32,604 bases of DNA, taken from assembly GCA_022787425.1 (NCBI GenBank), contig JALFWB010000052.1, positions 1-32,604 of the forward strand, given 5' to 3'. The position numbers were made by a program, and so were the translations under genes. A model generated the notes under the pieces. That model was not told where the DNA came from, made no database searches, and was given only the letters and a program-made list of their open reading frames with translations. Of this stretch, positions 14,383 through 23,746 are shown piece after piece. This stretch comes from Akkermansia sp. GTDB taxonomy: Bacteria > Verrucomicrobiota > Verrucomicrobiia > Verrucomicrobiales > Akkermansiaceae. Each line of letters starts with the position of its first letter. Position 1 is the stretch's first letter.

Positions 14383-14411
14383 TTGCCAAGGGGCGGGGGG
14401 TGTGGTAGAAT
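14383..14411 (+). promoter_or_regulatory. Promoter of the GH36-like gene, leaderless configuration
   Basis: TTGCCA (14383-14388), 17 bp, TAGAAT (14406-14411). The predicted +1 (about 7 nt downstream) coincides with the A of ATG 14418, so the mRNA would be leaderless. Confidence 0.65.
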
Positions 14412-14417
14412 GAGGGT

Positions 14418-16502
14418 ATGACCTCCAACATCATCAAAGGCGTGCTCGCATTGGGTATGCTGGCTGGCGGGTTCTGCACGGTGAACGGGGCAGCAGCGGC
14501 TGCGCCGGCGCCGGCAGGTACATTATTTAACCGGAATATGAACTCCATGACGCTCGAAAACGAATACATCACCGTGAATGTGGATGTGGTGAGCCGCAAG
14601 CTCGCCTCTGTGACCGTTCAGGATAAGATTAACGGTCGTACCTATGATCTGGGCAGCGACATCTTCAGCGTAACGACGCTGGATGAGAACACGGACGAGG
14701 CGTGCTCCAAGAAAGAGCAAGCGGAGACAACGCACGACATTACTGCGCGGGACATGCAGTGCTCTGCCCCCGTGTTGAAGGAGCTGGCCCCGGTGGCCGA
14801 CAGCCGCCGCTTGGTGGAGCGCAAGAAGGGCCAGCGCTTGGAGGTGCCCTTCGTGGTGCCGACGGATGGTTACTACCTGACTTGGTGGCTGGAGCTGCGC
14901 GAGGGGCAGCCCTATGTGCGTGTGGGCTTGGACATCCGCCCGATGCAGTTCTCCATGCCCGTGCGCAAGGTGACGCTGCTGAACGTGAAGGCCCCGGAGG
15001 CCCGCGTGGAGGGCAGCGTGAAAGGCGCGCCCGTGGTGGCCGCCGGTAACCGCTTGTTTGCCGGTGTGGAGAGCCCGCTGAGCGCCGGTGAGACGGATAC
15101 GGATGGCTTCCGCTGCTTCATCAAGCGCAGCACGGATATACCGATGCCGCGCACGAAGGACCGCGCGAAGGCCGCGCCCTGCACCTATTCCGCCGTGCTG
15201 GGCTTCTGCGCTGCGGGTCAGCTGCGCCGCACCTTCCAGCTGAACTATGTGAACAAGGAGCGCGCCCGCGCTTACGCCCCCTTCCTGAACTACAACACTT
15301 GGTACGACATCGGCTACTTTACTCCCTACGATGAGAAACAGGTGTTGGATGTGGTCAAGATCTTCGGCGAGGAGCTGGTGAAGAAGCGCGGCGTCGTGAT
15401 GGACTCCTTCATGATGGATGACGGCTGGGACGACACGGAGACCATGTGGGAGTTCCACAAGGGCCTGCCGCAGGAGTTCCGCAACGTGCGCAAGCTGGCG
15501 GAGAGCTACGGCGCCGGCCCCGGTGTGTGGTTCTCCCCTTGGGGTGGCTACGGCCGGCCGAAGGAAAACCGCATCAAGGCCGCCGGTGATAAGTACGAGA
15601 CGAACGAGTCCGGCTTTGCCCTGACCGGTCCGAAGTACTACGAGCGCTTCCGCGAGATGTGCCTGCACATGATCCGCGAGAACGGTATCAATCACTTCAA
15701 GCTGGATGGCACCTCCTCCGAGGCTCAGCCCATCAAGGGCTCCCGCTTCGGTTCGGACTTCGAGGCCATCATCTCGCTCATCGGCGAGCTGCGTGCCGAG
15801 CGTCCGGACATCTTCATCAACCTGACCACCGGTACCTGGGCCTCCCCGTTCTGGTTCGGCATTGCGGACTCCATCTGGCGTGGCAACTGGGACCACGATT
15901 TCTGCGGTGAGGGTTCCTCCCGCAACCAGTGGATCACCTTCCGCGATGCGATGATTTATCAGAACAACGCGAAGATCTCCCCGCTCTTCCCGATCAACTC
16001 GCTCATGACCCACGGTGTGATCTACAACAAGGGCGCCCGCGGCCTGACGACCACGGAGGGCGATGATCTGGCCAACGAGATTTGGAGTGGCTTCGGCCTC
16101 GGCACCCAGATGGAGGAGCTCTACATCACCCCCTCCATGCTCACGCAGGCGGAGTGGGACACCCTGGCAGCGGCGGCCAAGTGGGCCCGCAGCAACGGGG
16201 AAACCTTGGTGGATGCGCATTGGGTGGGCGGTGACCCCGCAGACTTGGCCGTGTACGGCTTCGGTGCTTGGTCCCCGGCCAAGGGCATCCTGACCCTGCG
16301 CAACCCTGCCGCTCAGGAGCAGACCTTCAGCTTTGACCCCGCGGCGGTGTTCGAGCTGCCCGTCGGTGCCCCGGTGAAGTACACGCTGACCTCGCCCAAG
16401 GGGGATGCGCTGCCTGCGCAGACCGTGCAGGCCGGCAAGCCCGTGCAGATCAAGCTGGCGCCCTTCCAGGTGCTGGTGCTGGAGGCTATCCCTGCCGAAT
16501 AA
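14418..16502 (+). CDS. Secreted GH36-like (clan GH-D) glycoside hydrolase
   Basis: 694 residues. Signal peptide ~1-25 (MTSNIIKGVLALGMLAGGFC, then TVNGA). An N-terminal beta-sandwich (~30-290) precedes a (beta/alpha)8 barrel starting near SFMMDDGWDD (D334-D335-G336-W337), the DDGW signature of alpha-galactosidase-type enzymes. The likely nucleophile is D430 in HFKLDG; acid/base candidates are D492 or D494 in NWDHDFCGEG. A C-terminal beta domain (~600-694) closes the fold. Probable action: exo-hydrolysis of alpha-linked galactose or N-acetylgalactosamine from host or plant glycans, outside the cytoplasm; the substrate is not readable. The KWD and acid/base surroundings differ from classical GH36, so a divergent subfamily is possible. 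A strong terminator follows. Confidence 0.8.
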   Translation: MTSNIIKGVLALGMLAGGFCTVNGAAAAAPAPAGTLFNRNMNSMTLENEYITVNVDVVSRKLASVTVQDKINGRTYDLGSDIFSVTTLDENTDEACSKKEQAETTHDITARDMQCSAPVLKELAPVADSRRLVERKKGQRLEVPFVVPTDGYYLTWWLELREGQPYVRVGLDIRPMQFSMPVRKVTLLNVKAPEARVEGSVKGAPVVAAGNRLFAGVESPLSAGETDTDGFRCFIKRSTDIPMPRTKDRAKAAPCTYSAVLGFCAAGQLRRTFQLNYVNKERARAYAPFLNYNTWYDIGYFTPYDEKQVLDVVKIFGEELVKKRGVVMDSFMMDDGWDDTETMWEFHKGLPQEFRNVRKLAESYGAGPGVWFSPWGGYGRPKENRIKAAGDKYETNESGFALTGPKYYERFREMCLHMIRENGINHFKLDGTSSEAQPIKGSRFGSDFEAIISLIGELRAERPDIFINLTTGTWASPFWFGIADSIWRGNWDHDFCGEGSSRNQWITFRDAMIYQNNAKISPLFPINSLMTHGVIYNKGARGLTTTEGDDLANEIWSGFGLGTQMEELYITPSMLTQAEWDTLAAAAKWARSNGETLVDAHWVGGDPADLAVYGFGAWSPAKGILTLRNPAAQEQTFSFDPAAVFELPVGAPVKYTLTSPKGDALPAQTVQAGKPVQIKLAPFQVLVLEAIPAE

Positions 16503-16526
16503 GCGCGGGAAACAGTCGATTCTCAG

Positions 16527-16558
16527 GCCGTCGGGGGTGCCCCCCCCGGCGGCTTTTT
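16527..16558 (+). terminator. Rho-independent terminator after the GH36-like gene
   Basis: GCCGTCGGGGG pairs with CCCCCCGGCGGC, followed by TTTTT (16554-16558). It begins 24 nt after the stop codon. Confidence 0.85.
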
Positions 16559-16614
16559 CGGCCCCTGCGGGTGGGGGCGGCGCAAGAAAGCCCGCATCGG
16601 GCAGATGTTTATTC

Positions 16615-16643
16615 TTTACAAGCGGGGGAAAAAGGAGTAGAAT
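16615..16643 (+). promoter_or_regulatory. Promoter of the transketolase gene, near-leaderless
   Basis: TTTACA (16615-16620), 17 bp, TAGAAT (16638-16643). ATG 16652 is 8 nt beyond the -10 box, so the predicted mRNA begins on or 1-2 nt before the start codon. Confidence 0.6.
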
Positions 16644-16651
16644 GGGCGCGC

Positions 16652-18661
16652 ATGAACGTGGAAATTTTACAAAAGGCAGCCAATGAAGCACGCGGCTTGG
16701 CCATCGATGCCATCTTCGATAAGGCCTCCGGCCACATGGGTCTGCCTGTTGGTTGTGCAGAGATCGGTGCTGTGTTGTACGGCGACATGCTGAAGGTGAA
16801 CCCCTCCGAGCCCCGCTGGCTGAACCGCGACCGATTTATCCTGTCCGGCGGCCATGGTTCCATGTTCTTGTATGCTTGGCTGCATCTGGCTGGCTTCCCC
16901 CTCAGCATGGATGACCTCAAGGCCTTCCGCAGCAAGGGCTCCAAGACTCCCGGTCACCCGGAGTTCAACCCCGCCATCGGGGTGGAGTGCACCACGGGAC
17001 CGCTGGGGCAGGGGATTGCCAATGCAGTCGGTTTTGCTATTTCTGCCAAGCATGCTGCGGCGCGCTTCAATACGCCGGAGCACGAAATCTTTAATCAGAC
17101 CATCTACTGCCTGGCCGGCGACGGCTGTATCGAGGAGGGTATCTCCCGCGAGGCTGCGGCCATTGCCGGTACCCTCAAGCTGGATAATTTGGTGCTGATT
17201 TATGATGCCAATGGCATCACCTTGGACGCCCCCATCGAGGTGACCCAGATTGACGACATCGCGGCTTGCTTCACGGCCCAGGGCTGGGACGCCTTCACCA
17301 TCGATGGCAATGACCTCGAGCAGGTGAGCGACGTGCTGAGCGTGTGCCGCTTGGCGCGCAACGGACGCCCCAAGATCGTCATCGCCAAGACGGTGATCGC
17401 CAAGGGCGTGCCCGGGGTGGAGGGTACCACCAAGGGCCACGGCGAGGGCGGTGCCAAGGCGTGGGCGGAGGCGCATGCCAACTGGGGGCTCCCCACGGAT
17501 ACCCGTTACTATGTGTCCGACGAGGTTCGCGCCTACATGGCGGGGCTCAAGGCGGAGCGCGAGGCGAGCTACGCCGAGTGGCAGACCGTGTACGAGGACT
17601 GGCGCCGGGCGTACCCGGAGAAGGCGGCGGAGCTGGACGGCGGTGTGGCCTTGGCAGCGGACGGCGTGGCTCCGGAGGTATGCAGCGCGCTCATCCCGCC
17701 CTTTGCGGAGGGTACCAAGCTGGCGACTCGCGCTTCCGGTTCTGTTGCGGAGAACGCCATTGCGGATGCCTACGCGGGCTTCCTCTCCACGAGCGCGGAC
17801 CTCTTCTCGTCCAACAAGAATTATCTGAACAACGGCGGGGATTTCTCTGCGGATAACTACAAGGGCCGCAACTTCTGGTTCGGTATCCGCGAGCACGCCA
17901 TGGCAGCTATCTGCAACGGTATCGCCTATGATGGCCTCTTCCGTGTGTCCGCCGGTACTTTCTGCGTGTTCGTGGACTACATGCGCGCGGCCATTCGCGT
18001 GGCGGCCTTGGCGCATCTGCCTGTTACCTATGTGCTGACGCACGATTCCGTGGCCGTCGGCGAGGACGGGCCCACCCACCAGCCGGTGGAGACGGTGACC
18101 GGCCTGCGTATCATCCCGAATCTGGATGTGGTGCGCCCTGCGGACGAGGAGGAGACGGCCGGTGCTTGGATGTGCGCCATGGAGCGCCGCAACGGGCCGA
18201 CCGCCCTCATCCTGACGCGTCAGAACGTGCCCAGCCTCACCTCGGTCACTCCGGAGCTGACGGCGGAGCAGCGCCGCAACGGCACGCTCAAGGGTGCCTA
18301 CATTGCCCGCCGCGAGAAGACGGAGCAGCCCTCTCGCATCATCATCGCCTCCGGCTCGGAGCTTATCTTGGCCCTGCAGGCCGCCAACTTCTTGGGCGAT
18401 GACGTGCGCGTGGTTTCCATGCCCTCCATGTGGCGCTTCAACAACCAGCCCGCCGAATACCGCGAGGAGGTGCTTCCCTCCGCCTGCCAACGCCGCGTGG
18501 CCATCGAGGCCGGCAAGAGCGACCTCTGGTATCGCTACGTCGGCCCGCAGGGTGCCATCGTTTCCATCGACGACTTCGGCTTCTCCGCCCCCGGCGCCCG
18601 CGTCCTCAGCGACCTCGGCATGAACGTTGATAACCTCATCAACGCCGCCCGCAGCATCTGA
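16652..18661 (+). CDS. tkt: Transketolase
   Basis: 669 residues, the usual length. TPP- and Mg-dependent transfer of two-carbon units in the non-oxidative pentose phosphate pathway, cytosolic. The N-terminal TPP domain shows SGHMGLP (G27-H28), GHGSMFLY, TGPLGQG and the GDGCIEEGISREA ... YDANGITLD cofactor motif. The pyrimidine domain has WFGIREHAM and FVDYMRAAIR, then THDSVAVGEDGPTHQPVE. The C-terminal domain (~540-669) is complete. Start chosen at MNVEILQKAANEARGLAIDA, which matches transketolase N-termini and sits right after the promoter; 27 upstream codons overlap that promoter. Independent unit between two terminators. Confidence 0.97.
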   Translation: MNVEILQKAANEARGLAIDAIFDKASGHMGLPVGCAEIGAVLYGDMLKVNPSEPRWLNRDRFILSGGHGSMFLYAWLHLAGFPLSMDDLKAFRSKGSKTPGHPEFNPAIGVECTTGPLGQGIANAVGFAISAKHAAARFNTPEHEIFNQTIYCLAGDGCIEEGISREAAAIAGTLKLDNLVLIYDANGITLDAPIEVTQIDDIAACFTAQGWDAFTIDGNDLEQVSDVLSVCRLARNGRPKIVIAKTVIAKGVPGVEGTTKGHGEGGAKAWAEAHANWGLPTDTRYYVSDEVRAYMAGLKAEREASYAEWQTVYEDWRRAYPEKAAELDGGVALAADGVAPEVCSALIPPFAEGTKLATRASGSVAENAIADAYAGFLSTSADLFSSNKNYLNNGGDFSADNYKGRNFWFGIREHAMAAICNGIAYDGLFRVSAGTFCVFVDYMRAAIRVAALAHLPVTYVLTHDSVAVGEDGPTHQPVETVTGLRIIPNLDVVRPADEEETAGAWMCAMERRNGPTALILTRQNVPSLTSVTPELTAEQRRNGTLKGAYIARREKTEQPSRIIIASGSELILALQAANFLGDDVRVVSMPSMWRFNNQPAEYREEVLPSACQRRVAIEAGKSDLWYRYVGPQGAIVSIDDFGFSAPGARVLSDLGMNVDNLINAARSI

Positions 18662-18682
18662 CGCCCCCGCCACCCCCTTCAC

Positions 18683-18715
18683 GCGGCCCCTCCTCCTACA
18701 GGTCGGGCCGCTTTT
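18683..18715 (+). terminator. Rho-independent terminator of tkt
   Basis: GCGGCCC (18683-18689) and GGGCCGC (18705-18711) form a 7-bp GC stem, followed by TTTT. Confidence 0.85.
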
Positions 18716-18734
18716 CTGTACCCCTCCGGGGTGT

Positions 18735-18747
18735 GCATTCGCAATGC
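18735..18747 (+). repeat. Left inverted repeat of the invertible segment
   Basis: GCATTCGCAATGC, identical to the reverse complement of 18878-18890. It is itself a dyad (GCATT/AATGC with a CGC centre). Confidence 0.85.
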
Positions 18748-18829
18748 AGCAGTCAAGCCGTATGTCCGAAGAGCGTTGAAGAATAAGGGATTCCCGCCCC
18801 ATGCTACAGACGGGCCGAAGGAGGGGTGT

Positions 18830-18864
18830 AGTCGTAAGTGGTTGAGGCTGAACGACTTATGACT
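18830..18864. other. Hairpin inside the invertible segment
   Basis: AGTCGTAAGT (18830-18839) pairs with ACTTATGACT (18855-18864) with one G-T pair and a 15-nt loop. It might be a protein-binding dyad (for example a recombination accessory site) or a transcript structure; no U-tract follows. Confidence 0.45.
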
Positions 18865-18877
18865 CAGGGTGCATACA

Positions 18878-18890
18878 GCATTGCGAATGC
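18878..18890 (-). repeat. Right inverted repeat of the invertible segment
   Basis: GCATTGCGAATGC on the plus strand, embedded in the longer dyad ATACAGCATT-GCG-AATGCTGTAT (18873-18895), which overlaps the TATACT -10 box. A related dyad, ACAGCATT-TCT-AATGCTGT, lies in the GtrA-locus promoter. Confidence 0.85.
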
Positions 18891-18892
18891 TG

Positions 18893-18898
18893 TATACT
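18893..18898 (+). promoter_or_regulatory. -10 box of the acyltransferase, lacking a -35 in this orientation
   Basis: TATACT lies 10 nt before ATG 18909. The hexamer 18 bp upstream is GTGCAT, a poor -35. If active, the mRNA would start ~4 nt before the ATG. Confidence 0.6.
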
Positions 18899-18908
18899 TC
18901 CGGGTGTA

Positions 18909-19925
18909 ATGGAGAACAGTCAATTCAATGTTGGAGTCACAAATGCCATCAAGGGGGTAGCTACATTGCTGCTGTTGCTGCATCATTTGTTTCTGAGCCA
19001 TCCGGAGTATGGGGCAGGCTTGCATTTGGCAGCAATCGAGGGGAAGGTTTGCGTCTCGCTGTTCGTATTACTTTCGGGGTATGGGCTGGCAGCATCCTAT
19101 CGACCGCAGAGTGCTTGGAACTGGTATCGGAGCCGTTTCTCTAAACTGTATCTGAATTACTGGTTCATCATGCTCATCTTCGTTCCAATCAGTTGGTTTG
19201 TGTTCGGGAATACTGTGTATACTGTATTCCCCGGGTGCGGTGAACGAGCTTGGCTGAAGCTGATCTCCCAGATTTTGGCCACTCAGGAGTATTACGGAGG
19301 CTTGGGCTTTAATCCTACTTGGTGGTTTATGTCGGCCATCATTGTTCTGTATGCCCTTTTTCCCCTTATTAACCGAGTTGCCGAAGTATCAGTCGTTAAC
19401 AAATGGGTACGGTACGTTGGGCTCATGGTAATAGCAGCCGCTTGGGCAGCACGTGGCCCTTCCCTTTGTTTTCAGCCCTATGTACCGGCCTTTATTGTTG
19501 GCGTTTTGGCTGCGCGGGAGCGGTGGTTCTCTGCCTTCTTCGCCGTTGAAGTACGTTGGATGACTCTCTTGTGGGGAGGCGTTATGGCTGCGGCATGCAT
19601 CTATATTATTCTATGTCCGCAGTATTCGACCCTCCGTTATCTTTTGCTTTCGCTTGTAGCCTGTGTGCTCGTCTGTCGATTGTACATCCGCCGCATGTGG
19701 GTGCTGACGAAGCCCTTGGAATACCTCGGTCGCTACAGCATGACCATATTCCTGACGCATACGTTCATCTACTATATCTTCTTCCGTGATTTCTTCTATT
19801 CCCTAGACAATCCATGGCTGATGTACGGCCTCTTGCTCTCATCGAGTCTGCTTCTGGCAGTAGCCCTAGACCTCCTGATGAAGCTCACGAGGTGGAACCG
19901 ACTGATTGCTTGGGCTCGCGGGTGA
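18909..19925 (+). CDS. Acyltransferase 3 family membrane protein (surface glycan O-acylation)
   Basis: 338 residues with about ten hydrophobic segments. The N-terminus has the family pattern: NAIKGVATLLLLLHHLFLSH with the likely catalytic His25/His26 pair at the end of TM1, then EGKVCVSLFVLLSGYGLAASYR (FVLLSG box). Members (OafA/YrhL, NodX, Oac) transfer acetyl or other acyl groups from the cytoplasmic side to exported polysaccharide or lipid-linked sugars. It is a lone gene controlled by the predicted invertible promoter, as is typical of phase-variable surface decoration. Lower GC than its neighbours suggests acquisition. Start at MENSQFNVGV from the position of TATACT; no SD. It converges on the SGNH gene with 25 nt between stops. 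Confidence 0.85.
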   Translation: MENSQFNVGVTNAIKGVATLLLLLHHLFLSHPEYGAGLHLAAIEGKVCVSLFVLLSGYGLAASYRPQSAWNWYRSRFSKLYLNYWFIMLIFVPISWFVFGNTVYTVFPGCGERAWLKLISQILATQEYYGGLGFNPTWWFMSAIIVLYALFPLINRVAEVSVVNKWVRYVGLMVIAAAWAARGPSLCFQPYVPAFIVGVLAARERWFSAFFAVEVRWMTLLWGGVMAAACIYIILCPQYSTLRYLLLSLVACVLVCRLYIRRMWVLTKPLEYLGRYSMTIFLTHTFIYYIFFRDFFYSLDNPWLMYGLLLSSSLLLAVALDLLMKLTRWNRLIAWARG

Positions 19926-19950
19926 GGCTCGGAAGAGCGGAGGGTTGGTC

Positions 19951-20994
19951 CTATTCCTCTGCCACGTTGATGATATCGCAGGGGGAGCCGGGGCGGGCGA
20001 TGGTGGCGCGGAGGACCTTGCCGGTGGGGGTGCAGTAGATGCAGAACTCGGCGTTATCGCGGAGGGTGAATTGGTAGAAGGATTCGCCGGATTCCTTGCG
20101 GGTGTAGACGGGGGCGCCGATGAGGGAGCGGAGCTCTTTGTAGGTGACGCCGTCCCTGAGCTTGGCGCGGACAGTGTCCGCGTCCGGCAGGGTGCTGTTG
20201 CGGGCGGCTTTCTTGTCCAGATAGCCTTGAGCGGTGAATTGCTCGACGACATCCGCCGCTATCTTTTGGCAATTCTCGGCATGTTTGGACGGCACCTGAA
20301 GCACGAGCAGCTTCTTACCGTCCTTCTTGATAACGAGCCGCGAGGGGAGGCCGATGGGCGAGTCCTCGCAGATGACGGCATAGAACACGCAGGCCGCCAG
20401 GTAGGTGCCGAGCTTGTTGGGGTGCGAACCATCGGAGGTGTAGAGCGTGGTCTCCGGGTACTTCTTGTGCCAGCGGCGCCAAGCCTCGCTCACCGGGGCG
20501 ACGCGCGCCTTGTTAGCGACGGCGGCCTCGCAGTAGGTGGTATCCGTCTTCTGCTGCATATCCGCCATGGGGGTGAATTTGCCGCCCTCCTTCGCGGCAT
20601 GCGGCCAAGTGATGAAGAGCAGGGGACGGCTCTTGCCCTGCGCGGCGAGGGCACACCACTTCTGCACATACTCCTTCGTGCGGTCCGGAATGTTCGCCGG
20701 GGTTTGGCTTTGGTCCTGCAGCACCACCCAGCGATATTTGCCACTTGTGGCCGCCCTGCGCGCCTTCTCGTGATTGGGATCCGTGTAGAAGCCCCGCAGG
20801 TCCATCGCCCCCTGCAGGGAGGCATCCACCTTCAGCCGAATCTTCCGAGACTCCGCCATGGCCTGCACAACGGTGGGCAGATTGTTATAGAAAGTGTAAC
20901 TGTTGCCGATGAAATACACGGAACTCTCCTTGACGGCTGCAGAAACAACCGGCAAGGAGAGCAGACAAAGGAGGAGAAGAAGGAAACGGCGCAT
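19951..20994 (-). CDS. Secreted SGNH/GDSL-type hydrolase
   Basis: 347 residues. Signal peptide MRRFLLLLLCLLSLPVVSA. SGNH blocks: FIGNSYT with candidate nucleophile Ser32, WVVLQDQSQTP (~89-99), and the D-x-x-H pair in SDGSHPN (D188, H191). The fold hydrolyses ester bonds, often acetyl groups on sugars; the substrate is unknown here. A C-terminal extension (~210-347), including GVTYKELRSLIGAPVYTR and QFTLRDNAEFCIYCTPTGKV, looks like a separate small SmpA/OmlA-like beta domain. It starts 16 nt after the atpC stop, so it is probably expressed with the ATP synthase operon. No SD. It might counterbalance surface acylation, but that is speculation. Confidence 0.8.
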   Translation of the reverse strand: MRRFLLLLLCLLSLPVVSAAVKESSVYFIGNSYTFYNNLPTVVQAMAESRKIRLKVDASLQGAMDLRGFYTDPNHEKARRAATSGKYRWVVLQDQSQTPANIPDRTKEYVQKWCALAAQGKSRPLLFITWPHAAKEGGKFTPMADMQQKTDTTYCEAAVANKARVAPVSEAWRRWHKKYPETTLYTSDGSHPNKLGTYLAACVFYAVICEDSPIGLPSRLVIKKDGKKLLVLQVPSKHAENCQKIAADVVEQFTAQGYLDKKAARNSTLPDADTVRAKLRDGVTYKELRSLIGAPVYTRKESGESFYQFTLRDNAEFCIYCTPTGKVLRATIARPGSPCDIINVAEE

Positions 20995-21010
20995 GCCGCG
21001 GTCGGTTCGG

Positions 21011-21427
21011 TTATTTGCGGTGGTGCTTGCGGTACTCCAGCATGGCCATTTGCTTGGCGATGGCGGCCTCGAGGTAGACGAGCTCCTGCCGAGAGAGGAC
21101 GGAAGCCTTCTCCCGCAGAGCCTTCTGCGCCCGCTCGACGGCCTCGCTCACGCTGTCCGTGTCGATCTCGCCGGCAGAGACAGCCGTGTCCGTCACCAGT
21201 AGTACGTTATCATTCTCCACCTGCAAGAACCCGCCGCCCACGAAGAGACTGACGGGCTCACCCGCCGCAGGGCGGTACACCAGTTCGCCGTTGGCCACGG
21301 AGGTGATGATACCCGTGTGACCGGGCATCACCTCCATCTCGCCGTCCGTGCCGGGCAGCTTCACCCCCAGTACCTCGGCCTCCAAAGCCGTGCGCAGCGG
21401 GGTGATGATCTTGAAGTGCATGGGCAT
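21011..21427 (-). CDS. atpC: ATP synthase epsilon subunit
   Basis: 138 residues. Central-stalk subunit of F1 that couples gamma rotation and can inhibit hydrolysis. The N-terminal beta-sandwich is typical: MHFKIITPLRTALEAEVLGVKL with PGTDGEMEVMPGHTGIITSV; the C-terminal helical pair (DTDSVSEAVERAQKALREKA and onwards) is complete. It may start at Met1 or Met3 (MHFKI); no SD. It begins 6 nt after atpD. Confidence 0.95.
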   Translation of the reverse strand: MPMHFKIITPLRTALEAEVLGVKLPGTDGEMEVMPGHTGIITSVANGELVYRPAAGEPVSLFVGGGFLQVENDNVLLVTDTAVSAGEIDTDSVSEAVERAQKALREKASVLSRQELVYLEAAIAKQMAMLEYRKHHRK

Positions 21428-21433
21428 GGCTGC

Positions 21434-22843
<1,410 letters not shown>

Positions 22844-22876
22844 TTAAGAGATTTTTGTGAAGTTGAGAATGGTGGG

Positions 22877-23743
22877 TTATTCCATCGCCTTCATGGCGGT
22901 GGTAATTTCGAGAAGTTCGTTGGTGATCTGCGTCTGGCGCGCCTTGTTATAATCCAGCGTGAGCTCGCCGATGAGTTTCTTGGCGTTCTCGGTGGCGGAC
23001 TTCATGGCGACCATGCGGGCGGATTGCTCGGAGGCCTTGGACTCCAGCACGCTCTGGGTGAGCATGTTGAAGGCGTAGAGCGGCAGGATAGCATCCAACA
23101 GAGCACCGGGGCCGGGCTCGAGAAGGAAGTTGCCGTTCGTCGTGTCCTCCATGTCATCTTGCTGCGCCACGGCCAGCAGCTCCTCCTGGGTGATGGGCAG
23201 CAGCTGATTGATACGCGGACGCTGCACCATGACATTGACGAACTGCTGGTAGACGAGCTGCACGCTCTTGTAGGTGCCGCTCGTAAAGCCCTTGGAAATG
23301 AAATCCACGATGGGCTTGAGGTCGGCATCCGAGAAGGTGTCGGAGAGCGAGAACGAGGCCTGCAACGCGAGGCCGCAGCGCGCGAACTGCGGGTTGAGCT
23401 TGGCGCCGATGGTGATATAATCGGCATCGTGCGGGCAGCGGGTGAGTACCTCCTTCATGAGGTTGGAGTTCAGGCCGCCGCAGAGGCCGCGGTCGGTGTT
23501 GACCACCACGTAGAGGTCCTTGCCCGCCGTGCGCTGCTGCATGAGGGGGGAGGAAGCCTCCATGATGCTCTCCTGCAGGTGCCGCAGCACGTTGGCCAGG
23601 GCCGCCACATAGGCGCGCCCCTTGAGCGCCAGCTCCTGCGCACGCCGCATCTTGGCGGACGCAACCATCTGCATCGCTTTGGTGATCTGCGATGTGTTGC
23701 GTACCGACTTAATGCGGCGTTTGATGTCTCTGAGGTTCGACAT
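22877..23743 (-). CDS. atpG: ATP synthase gamma subunit
   Basis: 288 residues. Rotor shaft of F1. N-terminal helix MSNLRDIKRRIKSVRNTSQI then TKAMQMVASAKMRRAQ; VVNTDRGLCGGLNSNL core; C-terminal helix ATENAKKLIGELTLDYNKAR then QTQITNELLEITTAMKAME. Starts 3 nt after the atpA stop, so translation is likely coupled. Confidence 0.97.
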   Translation of the reverse strand: MSNLRDIKRRIKSVRNTSQITKAMQMVASAKMRRAQELALKGRAYVAALANVLRHLQESIMEASSPLMQQRTAGKDLYVVVNTDRGLCGGLNSNLMKEVLTRCPHDADYITIGAKLNPQFARCGLALQASFSLSDTFSDADLKPIVDFISKGFTSGTYKSVQLVYQQFVNVMVQRPRINQLLPITQEELLAVAQQDDMEDTTNGNFLLEPGPGALLDAILPLYAFNMLTQSVLESKASEQSARMVAMKSATENAKKLIGELTLDYNKARQTQITNELLEITTAMKAME

Positions 23744-23746
23744 GAT

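Larger units (their letters stand above)
18735..18890. promoter_or_regulatory. Predicted invertible promoter segment (OFF orientation)
   Basis: Two exact 13-bp inverted repeats, GCATTCGCAATGC at 18735-18747 and its reverse complement at 18878-18890, bound 130 bp. Just inside the left repeat, AGTCAA (18751-18756) is TTGACT on the minus strand, pointing away from the acyltransferase. Just outside the right repeat is TATACT (18893-18898). Flipping the segment between the repeat centres would create TTGACT-18 bp-TATACT reading into the acyltransferase, matching the GtrA-locus promoter at 25 of 30 positions. In the present orientation there is no good -35 for TATACT, so the gene should be off. No recombinase gene is in the window. 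Confidence 0.75.

Noticed and set aside
14523..18802. Two ~700-codon minus-strand ORFs opposite the GH36-like gene and tkt
   Set aside because: Both mirror strong coding genes on the plus strand and encode low-complexity His/Arg/Gly-rich sequence; GC-driven artefacts.
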